From Planctomycetales bacterium (lineage in GTDB: Bacteria > Planctomycetota > Planctomycetia > Isosphaerales > Isosphaeraceae): a DNA stretch of 22,256 nucleotides. Below are positions 1 through 6,974 of this stretch, in pieces. The stretch is taken from positions 1 to 22,256 of the forward strand of contig DAHZZC010000715.1 of the NCBI GenBank assembly GCA_027435495.1. Direction: 5' to 3'. How positions within the stretch are numbered: the first letter of the stretch is position 1; every line of letters starts with the position of its first letter. The position numbers were made by a program, and so were the translations under genes. The notes beneath the pieces were generated by a model. It searched no databases and had not been told where the DNA came from. It saw only the letters and a program-made list of their open reading frames with translations.

Positions 1-777
1 GAAGGGGTTCATCGGGTAGAGCGTGGTGTAGAGAGTATCCGCGTAATTTCCCGAGCTCCACCAGCCCCAGCAAACCTCTTCGCCCGGCGTCACCTTGCCC
101 CAGGCATACTCGCCCATGAGCATCGTGTTGCTCGTACCGTCGGTGATCGACGAAATCGTTGTCTTGCTGTAGAAGTAGAAAATGCCGTTGGCCTGGCCGA
201 TGAGCGTGCCGAAAGCACCGCCCATGCAGGTGGGATCCTGATACCGGCCCGGCGTGAACCAGGTTCCGGCGTTCCCCTTGTAACTGGTGAATCGCATGCC
301 GTAGCCGTCGTCACCCTGCCAGAGCTGGGAGACCTTGCCATCGCTCGGGCACCAGATCGCCGAGAGACCGGTGATCGTCACGGTCGAGTTGGGGGCCGTG
401 TCGAAGTGAACGCTCGAATTGAACGCGTTGAACAACTGGGACTGCTCCATGAACGGGAGCAGCCGGATGAGAATGCTCGCCTCGTGCCGGCCGCTGCAAG
501 GCCTGGCAGCCGGGTCGCCTGGAGGAGCCGCGCCGTTGATCGGCGTCATCATGTACGAGCCAAGGGTGAAGGAGCCGTTGGCGCTCTCATAGTTCATATT
601 GGCGAGGCCGAGCTGCTTGAGATTGTTGGTGCACTGGGCGCGGCGAGCAGCCTCGCGCGCCGCCTGCACGGCCGGCAGCAGCAGGGCGATCAGAACGGCG
701 ATGATGGCGATGACGACCAAAAGCTCGATCAGCGTGAAGCCCCGGGACAACCCGGAACGGTACGAAGTGTGCTTCAT
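1..777 (-). CDS. DUF1559 pseudopilin-like protein, 3' end outside window
   Basis: This is an envelope or exported protein of the DUF1559 family, which carries a type IV pilin/type II secretion N-terminal methylation signal. The start is ATG at 777-775, set by a strong GAGGAGG at 790-784 on the minus strand. Residues 1-12 are basic and polar, followed by GFTLIELLVVIAIIAVLIAL: the G|F prepilin peptidase site, the Glu five residues after the cleavage point, and one hydrophobic helix. The family signature 'AREAARRAQCTNNLKQLGLA' follows. A later stretch, 'SSITDGTSNTMLMGE', matches the conserved DUF1559 core. The 259 codons present stay open to base 1, so the C-terminal H-X9-DG segment lies outside. 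The gene is preceded by a lipoprotein gene (1246-1031), the same order as at 11810-13307. The family's role is unproven; a secreted pseudopilin or surface component is inferred. Confidence 0.93.
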   Translation of the reverse strand, partial: MKHTSYRSGLSRGFTLIELLVVIAIIAVLIALLLPAVQAAREAARRAQCTNNLKQLGLANMNYESANGSFTLGSYMMTPINGAAPPGDPAARPCSGRHEASILIRLLPFMEQSQLFNAFNSSVHFDTAPNSTVTITGLSAIWCPSDGKVSQLWQGDDGYGMRFTSYKGNAGTWFTPGRYQDPTCMGGAFGTLIGQANGIFYFYSKTTISSITDGTSNTMLMGEYAWGKVTPGEEVCWGWWSSGNYADTLYTTLYPMNPF

Positions 778-927
778 GAAAAACCTCCTCAAATTGAGAT
801 GTTTTCGGAACCGTGGTAACTTCAGCGAGAAATGGGCGTCGAACCCCCCCTATAAGGATCTCGCGTCGACGGGTGGGGCTCAAAAACTCCGCTGGGAGAA
901 CGGCCGGGCGGAGTACTCCGGAGATTG

Positions 928-955
928 CGAGAGCGGTGCGAGCAGCCGACTCTCG
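928..955 (-). terminator. Hairpin between lipoprotein and DUF1559 genes
   Basis: CGAGAG+CGG at 928-936 pairs with CCG+A+CTCTCG at 946-955: nine base pairs with one bulged A and a nine-base loop. It lies between the lipoprotein stop (1031) and the DUF1559 start (777). A perfect 12-bp palindrome, CGGAGTACTCCG, is at 909-920, just beyond it in the direction of transcription. No T-run follows, so this could be an attenuator, a processing site, or chance in GC-rich DNA. The rest of 778-1030 shows nothing else apart from the ribosome binding site of the DUF1559 gene. Confidence 0.3.
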
Positions 956-1030
956 TCCTCTTCGACAGACGCCGGTTTGAGGAGCGGCCCGTACCAAAGA
1001 CCAGGGATCAGGGCCGACGGGTCGAGAGAA

Positions 1031-1246
1031 TCAACCGCCACGATGACCGGGGACGGCCGCGGCCTTGCTGCCAGGTTTGCCCGATTGCGTCGCCTTTTGC
1101 ATCTCGTCGCGCTTCTTCACAACCTCTGCCCTGGGCGGCGCGTTGCTGATCGTTTCCCCCCCGGAGCAACCGACCACACCCAGCAAGACGGGAAGGAGGG
1201 CCGTCACCAGGGCCGTCCTCAGAGAAGTCTGGATAACCTGATACAA
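1031..1246 (-). CDS. Small lipoprotein (71 aa)
   Basis: This is a short secreted lipoprotein, predicted to be anchored by lipid on its N-terminal Cys. I chose TTG at 1246-1244 because AAGGAGA lies nine to ten bases upstream and the signal peptide then has normal length. A longer ATG start at 1360 would add 38 mostly Arg/Trp residues of noncoding character. From the TTG: an N-region with Arg10, a hydrophobic core of about residues 12-25 (TALLPVLLGVV), and the lipobox VVGC with Cys27. The mature part is about 45 residues, polar and basic, rich in Lys, Ala and Gly, and ends PGHRGG. It shows no known domain. The DUF1559 gene lies 253 nt downstream on the same strand. A similar sized lipoprotein at 11810 precedes the other DUF1559 gene, which supports this being a real gene with a partner role; that role is unknown. 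Confidence 0.72.
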   Translation of the reverse strand: MYQVIQTSLRTALVTALLPVLLGVVGCSGGETISNAPPRAEVVKKRDEMQKATQSGKPGSKAAAVPGHRGG

Positions 1247-1750
1247 TTCTCGGTTCTCCTTTTGGCGCCATCGCCTTCGAGTTCGTCGCCATCCTGTACG
1301 GAGCGACCACGAGGAGCCCCTAAATCGAGCCCAGGGCCAACGCAACAAAGTTGGTTCCAACCTACGCTTCGTCTTCGCGAAACCTCACGTTCAGGAGGGG
1401 CGACTCGTTCCAATCCACACGGGTCCCATCGGAAGAAGCGGCACAGAGACCTGGCCGACTCCGCCGGTCTCAACGGCAGGCATCCACCAAGAGCAAGTGA
1501 AGTTCACTGGAGCGGGCGCGTGCGGACTCCAATCCATGTCGAGCCGGTGGATAGCATAAGACAGATCATTACGTCCTTGGTCAGGACTTGTCAAGTATCC
1601 TCCTCGGTGAATCTTCACGAAATCGGATCGAGTCCCGGAATGCGAGAGAAAAGGCGTGCCCAGAAGCCCGAAGGCCAATCCAGGAGAGAGCGCCGGACCC
1701 TCGACCTGAACATCCAGATACATGGCCACATCTTCCGAACCGGGCGAGAT
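1247..1750. other. Gene-free stretch, probable leader of lipoprotein gene
   Basis: About 500 bases lie between purN (stop at 1751) and the lipoprotein start, and I see no convincing gene. Open frames here (such as 1391-1729 on the minus strand) lack a ribosome binding site, a recognisable domain and a matching codon pattern. The region holds the candidate promoter at 1565-1594 and a perfect palindrome, AGTGAA-G-TTCACT, at 1496-1508. If that promoter is used, the lipoprotein mRNA has a leader of about 310 nt. Confidence 0.5.
1565..1594 (-). promoter_or_regulatory. Candidate sigma-70-type promoter for lipoprotein-DUF1559
   Basis: On the minus strand TTGACA (1594-1589) is followed by an 18-nt spacer and AATGAT (1570-1565). 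The -35 is a perfect consensus and the -10 matches four of six. The spacer contains an inverted repeat, GTCCT-TGGTC-AGGAC (1573-1587), which is where a repressor could bind. The position just downstream of the purN stop fits an independent promoter for the lipoprotein gene. This is a sequence match only. Confidence 0.35.
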
Positions 1751-2407
1751 TCAGGCCGGTGGAGCGATTCGGACACGCCGGCCATCCATGCGGAGCCGGC
1801 CTTGCGCGTACAGGGTGATCGCTTCGGGGAGCGCCCGGCATTCCTCCTGGAAAATTCGGGCCGCCAGCGATTCGGCGGTGTCGTCCTCGGCGACGGCCAC
1901 GATCCGCTGGAGGACAATCGGACCGTTATCGTAGGCGTCATCGGCGAAGTGGACGGTGCAGCCGCTGACCTTTACACCGTAGTCGATCGCGGCCTGGTGG
2001 ACGCGGCGGCCGTAGAAACCCTCGCCGCTGAAGGCGGGAATCAGAGAGGGATGGACGTTCAAAACCCGTCCCTTGTAGTCGGGCGGGATCTGGAGCAGCG
2101 AGAGAAATCCGCCGAGAATCACGAGATCCGCTCCGCCATGTCGGATCGGGTCGAAGACCGAGGCGCTGTATTCGGCCCGTGTCTTCGCGTTGCGATTCGC
2201 GAGCGCCAGGGGGATCCCGACCGCCTCGGCGCGCCCGATGGCTCCGATCCTTGGCCGGCTCGCGACCACCTGGACAATCTGGGCGACCAGCCGACGTGCC
2301 CGGATCTCCTCGATGAGGTTCTGGAGAGTTGTTCCCTCGCCCGAGACGCAGACCGCCAGCCGGATCGGCGGCCCGATGATTGGGGGATTCCTCGGCGCGA
2401 CGACCAT
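1751..2407 (-). CDS. purN: Phosphoribosylglycinamide formyltransferase (GART)
   Basis: This cytosolic enzyme of de novo purine synthesis transfers the formyl group of 10-formyl-tetrahydrofolate to GAR, giving FGAR. The 218 residues match the usual length of about 190-220. Visible landmarks are the phosphate-binding loop VSGEGTTLQN (residues 21-30), the catalytic segment VLNVHPSLIPAF with Asn117 and His119, and SGCTVHF.. DNGPI with Asp160, the third catalytic residue. ATG at 2407 is preceded by GGGGAGG about ten bases upstream. The phosphate loop departs from the common SGNGSNL form (Glu and Thr replace Asn and Ser-Asn), which may be a lineage trait. The Uma2 gene ends 69 nt upstream, after ileS, so cotranscription is possible. 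No hairpin is evident directly after the stop. Confidence 0.95.
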   Translation of the reverse strand: MVVAPRNPPIIGPPIRLAVCVSGEGTTLQNLIEEIRARRLVAQIVQVVASRPRIGAIGRAEAVGIPLALANRNAKTRAEYSASVFDPIRHGGADLVILGGFLSLLQIPPDYKGRVLNVHPSLIPAFSGEGFYGRRVHQAAIDYGVKVSGCTVHFADDAYDNGPIVLQRIVAVAEDDTAESLAARIFQEECRALPEAITLYAQGRLRMDGRRVRIAPPA

Positions 2408-2476
2408 AAGCGGGGGCCTCCCCGGGGAGTTTGGGCGATCGATCTCCTCTCCATTATGAACGCCGAGGGCGCGATT

Positions 2477-3106
2477 TCAAACCGGGCCGCCCGGCCGGTC
2501 GTTCGACGCTCCATTCTCGGCCGCGACCGGGCCGAAGAGTCGATCGATGGCCCGGCGGAAGCCGGGCAGGACCTCGCCGCCGTCGAGGGATCCCGACTCG
2601 GTCACGACCCGAATCCGATCCCACGCCTCATGAACGTGAATGACGCGCTGGATCGGATGCACCACCCAGACCAGCCGGACGCCCGCCTGAAAATATTCCT
2701 GCACCTTGTCCATCAGGTCGGTCACGCGATCGGTCGGGCTGACGACCTCGACAGCGAGATCCGGGACGACGTCCCAGGCGTCCTCCAGCAGCGAGACCGG
2801 CCGGTCGGTCGCCCATCGCCCGGCCGAAACGTACGCCAGGTCCGGCCGCCGTTTCCGGCTGGCGTCCTTCCGGGTCGGGATGCGGAAGAGGGTCTCGACA
2901 ACGGCCTGCCCCGGCGCCGGGTTCTGCTGCTCGAGATGGAGCGTGACGTAGCCGTTGAGCCGGGACGTCACAATACTCGCGTAATAGCTCATGGTTGGCG
3001 TCTCGATCCAATGTCCATCGACGACCTCATAGAACGTCTGTTCCAGGGGCTCGTCCACGGCGGGTTCCGAGACGATCGGGGTTTCCAGCAGGGCGATTGC
3101 CGACAT
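2477..3106 (-). CDS. Uma2-family PD-(D/E)XK nuclease-like protein (DUF820)
   Basis: This is a 209-residue protein of the Uma2 family, predicted from fold to be a restriction-endonuclease-like nuclease; no biological substrate is known. The start is ATG at 3106, with AGGAGG six bases upstream. An in-frame codon at 3181 would overlap the end of ileS and add residues that do not belong to the family. Family features are YASIVTSRLNGYV near residues 42-53, the catalytic-type RRPDLAYVS with Asp89, DLAVEVVSPTD with Glu120, and Lys134 in the following helix, then YFQAGVRLVWVVHP and a C-terminal strand region. The core D-ExV-K set is intact. It starts 26 nt after the ileS stop, so it is probably translated from the ileS transcript. 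Uma2 genes are highly multiplied in planctomycetes and cyanobacteria, so the location may simply reflect spread of the family. Confidence 0.9.
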   Translation of the reverse strand: MSAIALLETPIVSEPAVDEPLEQTFYEVVDGHWIETPTMSYYASIVTSRLNGYVTLHLEQQNPAPGQAVVETLFRIPTRKDASRKRRPDLAYVSAGRWATDRPVSLLEDAWDVVPDLAVEVVSPTDRVTDLMDKVQEYFQAGVRLVWVVHPIQRVIHVHEAWDRIRVVTESGSLDGGEVLPGFRRAIDRLFGPVAAENGASNDRPGGPV

Positions 3107-3132
3107 TCTCGACCTCCTTTCGGGCTCCGGGC

Positions 3133-5943
3133 TCAACCGATGGCCGACGAAGGATTCATCCCCTCGATGACCCGCGCGCACCGCTCACAGAGCGCCGGGT
3201 GATCGGCGAGGCGGCCGACGCTCGGGCGGTAGTTCCAGCATCGCTCGCACTTGGCGTGCGGCGACCGCTCGGCCGAGACCGCCTCGACGGCCGCCAACGG
3301 ATCCTCGATGACCTCGACCTCGGAGACGATGCAGAGCGTGGCGAGCAGGTCGCGGTCGGAACTCCATCGATCGGGAGTCGCGGTCGCGATCCGGACCTTC
3401 GCCTCCTGCGCGCTGCCAATCGCCTTCGCCTTGCGAAGTCCTTCGAGCGAGAGGAAGATTCGCTCACGCATCGCGAGGAGTTCCTCCCAACGGGCGGAGC
3501 GTGCGGGGTCGTCCCACCGTGGATCGGGCTCGGGGAATTCGGTCAGGTGAACGCTCGTCCGTTCGCCAGCGGCGGCCGGGCGATAGTCCCACGACTCCTC
3601 GGCCGTGTGCGGGATAATTGGGGCCAGGAGCCGGGTCAGGGCGTCATGGAGTTTCGCCAGCACGAACTGCGCAGCGCGTCGGTCGGGGCCATCGGGCGCC
3701 TCGGCATAGAGCCGGTCTTTCAGGACGTCGAGATAGAGGCTCGACAGCTCGACCGCGCAGAACTGGTAGACCCGCTGATAGACCCGGTAGAACTCGAACC
3801 GCTCGTAGGCCGTGCGGACGTCGCGGATGACCTCGTTGAGCTGACCGAGCGCCCAGAGGTCCAGTTCGTGCAGGCTGGACGGGTCGACCGACTCGGGGTG
3901 GAACCGCCCGTAGTCTTCGAGGTTGCCGAGCAAGTATCGGAACGTATTCCGAATCTTGCGGTAAGCCTCCGACATCTCCTTGATTCCGCGCTCGCTCACG
4001 GGGACGTCGTTGGCGTAGTCCATGCTGGCGACGTAGAGCCGGAGCACGTCGGCACCGTAGGTGTTGGTCATCTGGTAGGCGGGGATGTAGTTGCCCAGCG
4101 ATTTCGAGATCTTCCGTCCCTTATCGTCGACGACGAACCCGTGGGTCAGGACGTGCTCAAACGGCGCCGTTCCGTTGGCGGCGACGGCTGTCAGGATTGA
4201 CGACTGGAACCAGCCCCGGTGCTGGTCCGAGCCCTCCAGGTAAAGGTAAGCCGGATAGCCGAGCTCGAAATCCTTCGAGAGCACGCCGCGATGGCTTGAT
4301 CCGGATTCGAACCAGACGTCGAGGATGTCGCCTTCCTTGCGGAACGAGGTTCCGCCGCAGCCTGGGCACGAGGCATCCGGCGGGAGGAGTTCCTCGACCG
4401 ACCGGGTGTACCAGGCATCGGCCCCGTGCGCGCGGAAGAGGTCGCGGAAGTGGCGGACGGTCGCCGCGGTCATGAGCTGGGTCCGGCAGGTATTGCACCC
4501 GAGTGCGGGGATCGGGACGCCCCATGACCGTTGCCGGCTGATGCACCAGTCGGGCCGGAGCGAGACCATCGACTCGATCCGGTTTTGACCCCACTCGGGA
4601 TGCCAGCCGACCCCGTCGATCGCCTTGAGGGTCCGACCGCGAAGGTCGTCGTGGTCAACGGCGATGAACCACTGTTCGGTTGCTCGGAAGATGACCGGCT
4701 TCTTGCACCGCCAGCAATGCGGGTAGCTGTGAACAAGTGGCATCTCGTGATAGAGATGCCCCGACTCCTTCAGGTGGGCGACGATCTTCGGATTGGCCGC
4801 AAAGACTTGCTGGCCCTGGATCCACTCGGGGGCTTCATTCGTGAACCGGCCCGACTCGTCAACGGGGCTGAGGATCGAGAGCTGATAGAGGCGTCCGGTC
4901 TGGTAATCCTCGGAGCCGTGGCCGGGAGCAGTGTGGACGAGCCCGGTGCCGTCCTCGACACTGACGTATCCGGCCAGGACGATCGGGCTGACCCGATCGA
5001 GGAACGGGTGGCGATACTCGGCGTGCTCGAGGTCGCGGCCCCGGCACCGGCCGACCTCGCGAAACGCCTCGATCTTCCGCAGTCCCATGACTTTCGCGAC
5101 GAGGTCGGCGGCGAGGAGCGTTCGGACGGCCTTTCCGGTGGCTGGGTCGGTGTACTCGACGCCGGCATAGGCAAGTTCGGGATGGGCGGCGATCCCAACG
5201 TTCGCCGGGAGGGTCCACGGGGTGGTCGTCCAGATCATCGCGTGCCAGGGGCCTTCACCCCACGACTCGGGCACGCCGGCGACCATCTCAAAGTTCACGT
5301 AGATACTGGGCGTGGTCTCTTCCTGGTATTCGAGCTCGGCCTCGGCCAGCGCGGTCCGGTCGGTGATGCACCAGTGGATCGGTTTGAGCTGGCGATGGAC
5401 AAACCCACGCTCCACCAGATCGGCCAGGACGTCGAGAATGCCGGCCTCGTATCGCGGGTCGAGGGTCAAATAGGGATGTTCCCAGTCGCCGAGAACGCCG
5501 AGCCGGCGAAACTGGTCGCGCTGGAGGTCGACCCACTTCATCGCCTCGGTCTGGCAGAGGGTCCGGATCGCGGCGTGATCCATGCTGGCGGCCTTCGGCC
5601 CAAGATCCTTGACGACCTTGTGCTCGATCGGGAGTCCGTGGCAGTCCCAGCCGGGAACGTACGGACTATCGAATCCGGCCATTGACATCGATCGAACCAC
5701 GATATCCTTGAGCACCTTGTTGAGGAGGGTGCCCATGTGAATCTCGCCGTTGGCGTAAGGCGGACCGTCGTGGAGGATGCGGCGAGCCCGGCCGGCCCGG
5801 GCGTGTCGAAGCTGCCCGTAGAGGTCCTGGTCTCGCCATCGAGCCTGAAATTGCGGCTCCCGGGCGGTCAGGTTCGCCTTCATGTCGAACCCGGTCTTCG
5901 GGAGGTTGAGCGTCTCTTTGTAGGGCTTGGTCGTGGGCGCCAT
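3133..5943 (-). CDS. ileS: Isoleucyl-tRNA synthetase
   Basis: This class I synthetase charges tRNA-Ile and hydrolyses mischarged Val-tRNA. I start it at ATG 5943 (936 aa), giving MAPTTKPYKETLNLPKT as in other IleS proteins. A GTG eight codons upstream falls inside an intergenic repeat and is less likely. Landmarks by residue: DGPPYANGEIHMGT (59-72, the HIGH signature with Thr in the last place), the CP1 editing domain with WTTTPWTLPAN (238-248) and GTGLVHTAPGHGSEDY (332-347), LEGSDQHRGWF (570-580), KISKS (611-615), and a C-terminal zinc knuckle with Cys899, 902, 919 and 922. Length and order are those of bacterial zinc-containing IleS. It lies between punA and Uma2. No T-box or other leader is visible in the 109-nt gap upstream. 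No lspA neighbour is present. Confidence 0.98.
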   Translation of the reverse strand: MAPTTKPYKETLNLPKTGFDMKANLTAREPQFQARWRDQDLYGQLRHARAGRARRILHDGPPYANGEIHMGTLLNKVLKDIVVRSMSMAGFDSPYVPGWDCHGLPIEHKVVKDLGPKAASMDHAAIRTLCQTEAMKWVDLQRDQFRRLGVLGDWEHPYLTLDPRYEAGILDVLADLVERGFVHRQLKPIHWCITDRTALAEAELEYQEETTPSIYVNFEMVAGVPESWGEGPWHAMIWTTTPWTLPANVGIAAHPELAYAGVEYTDPATGKAVRTLLAADLVAKVMGLRKIEAFREVGRCRGRDLEHAEYRHPFLDRVSPIVLAGYVSVEDGTGLVHTAPGHGSEDYQTGRLYQLSILSPVDESGRFTNEAPEWIQGQQVFAANPKIVAHLKESGHLYHEMPLVHSYPHCWRCKKPVIFRATEQWFIAVDHDDLRGRTLKAIDGVGWHPEWGQNRIESMVSLRPDWCISRQRSWGVPIPALGCNTCRTQLMTAATVRHFRDLFRAHGADAWYTRSVEELLPPDASCPGCGGTSFRKEGDILDVWFESGSSHRGVLSKDFELGYPAYLYLEGSDQHRGWFQSSILTAVAANGTAPFEHVLTHGFVVDDKGRKISKSLGNYIPAYQMTNTYGADVLRLYVASMDYANDVPVSERGIKEMSEAYRKIRNTFRYLLGNLEDYGRFHPESVDPSSLHELDLWALGQLNEVIRDVRTAYERFEFYRVYQRVYQFCAVELSSLYLDVLKDRLYAEAPDGPDRRAAQFVLAKLHDALTRLLAPIIPHTAEESWDYRPAAAGERTSVHLTEFPEPDPRWDDPARSARWEELLAMRERIFLSLEGLRKAKAIGSAQEAKVRIATATPDRWSSDRDLLATLCIVSEVEVIEDPLAAVEAVSAERSPHAKCERCWNYRPSVGRLADHPALCERCARVIEGMNPSSAIG

Positions 5944-5963
5944 GGCGAGAAAATTTCCAATCG

Positions 5964-6031
5964 CCACAGAAACGCAGAGATCCGAAACGTGATTCTCCCG
6001 GTTCTTCCTCTGTGCCTCTGTGTCTCCGTGG
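5964..6031. repeat. REP-like dyad repeat between punA and ileS
   Basis: CCACAGAAACGCAGAG (5964-5979) and CTCTGTGTCTCCGTGG (6016-6031) form a 16-position inverted repeat with 15 possible pairs, two of them G-T. The right part also contains CCTCTGTG twice in tandem (6008-6022). Translated on the minus strand this gives the 'TTETQRHRG' type of spurious peptide, familiar from dispersed 'CACAGAGACACAGAG' intergenic repeats in many bacterial genomes. It sits wholly between the punA stop (6053) and the ileS start, and could act as a terminator or transcript-end stabiliser. Membership of a dispersed family is recalled knowledge, not tested here. Confidence 0.72.
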
Positions 6032-6052
6032 TTGATAATTCCGGTGGGAGGT

Positions 6053-6883
6053 TCAGGATCGCCAGCGTTCCAGGACCCCGCGGACGACCCGGCTCAGCTT
6101 GGATTCGGCCTCGTTCGCCACGGCGATGATCTCCTCGATCTTGACGGGCTGGAGCGCGTCGGGGAGGCACATATCCGTGATGATCGAGAAGCCGAGAACC
6201 TTCATTCCGGCGTGGGCGGCGACCAGAACCTCTGGGACGGTGGACATCCCGACGACGTCGGCACCGATCCCGCGAAGGAACCGATACTCAGCGCGGGTTT
6301 CGAGGTTAGGACCGACCACCGAGACGTAGACGCCTCGGTGGGCGACGATGTTCGCCTCACGGGCAACTTGCAGGGCGGTCTCCTGCAAACCGCGATCGTA
6401 GGGCTCGATCATGTCAGGGAACCGGGGACCGAGCCGGTCGTCGTTCGGGCCGATCAGGGGGTTGAGACCCATCAGGTTGATGTGATCCTCAATGACGATC
6501 AGGTCGCCCTTCTGGTGGAGCGGGTTGAGGCCGCCGGCGGCGTTGGAGACGACCAGGATCCGGCATCCCATCGCCTTCATCACCCGGATCGGGAAAGTGA
6601 CCTGCCAGGGCGAATAACCTTCGTAAAGGTGGAACCTCCCCTCCATGGCCAGGACGCGATGCCCGGCGAACCGCCCACAGACGAGCTGTCCCTTGTGGCT
6701 CTCGACGGTGGACCTGGGGAAGTGCGGAATCTCAGGGTAGGGGAGGGTGGCCTCGGCCTCGATCTCGCTGGCGAGGGCCCCAAGGCCGGTCCCCAGCACG
6801 ATCCCGACCTTCGGCTCGCCGGTCCATCGAGCTCGAATCGCGTCGACGGCCTCCCCGACCTGCTCCCATCGATGATGCGTCAC
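6053..6883 (-). CDS. punA: Purine nucleoside phosphorylase, trimeric PNP/MTAP family
   Basis: This cytosolic salvage enzyme performs phosphorolysis of purine nucleosides to base and ribose-1-phosphate. The 276 residues fit the trimeric family. Motifs are GIVLGTGLG (27-35, phosphate site), ESHKGQL (61-67), GRFHLYEGY (82-90), VVSNAAGGLN (111-120), GPNLETRAEY (191-200, Glu195 for the purine base) and GADVVGMSTVPEV (207-219). At the base-specificity position, where human PNP has Asn243, the sequence is ITDMCLPDAL with Asp237, as in methylthioadenosine phosphorylase. Acceptance of 6-aminopurines is therefore possible. The start is GTG at 6883 with AAAGGG about seven bases upstream. The gene precedes ileS on the same strand with the dyad repeat between them, and shares purine metabolism with purN further downstream. 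Confidence 0.93.
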   Translation of the reverse strand: MTHHRWEQVGEAVDAIRARWTGEPKVGIVLGTGLGALASEIEAEATLPYPEIPHFPRSTVESHKGQLVCGRFAGHRVLAMEGRFHLYEGYSPWQVTFPIRVMKAMGCRILVVSNAAGGLNPLHQKGDLIVIEDHINLMGLNPLIGPNDDRLGPRFPDMIEPYDRGLQETALQVAREANIVAHRGVYVSVVGPNLETRAEYRFLRGIGADVVGMSTVPEVLVAAHAGMKVLGFSIITDMCLPDALQPVKIEEIIAVANEAESKLSRVVRGVLERWRS

Positions 6884-6974
6884 AGTCGCCCTTTCAAGCG
6901 GAGGCGCGAGGGACTGCCGTCAGCGCGCCCTCCGCCCATTGCCATCGAATTGATCGCGACAAAGGCGACGCGAA

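Noticed and set aside
1391..1729. Minus-strand 112-aa frame after purN
   Set aside because: It has no ribosome binding site, no recognisable motif, and contains the candidate promoter of the lipoprotein gene.
599..3202. Plus-strand open frame of 867 codons
   Set aside because: It is antisense to purN, Uma2 and the lipoprotein gene, all of which have recognised motifs. Its product is Arg/Asp-rich with no domain, a usual artefact in high-GC DNA.
5944..6052. T-box or other amino-acid riboswitch before ileS
   Set aside because: The 109-nt gap has neither a specifier loop nor the conserved T-box sequence; it is filled by the dyad repeat.
5880..6170. Minus-strand frame with TTETQRHRGR
   Set aside because: It is a translation of the intergenic dyad repeat and a familiar database artefact.
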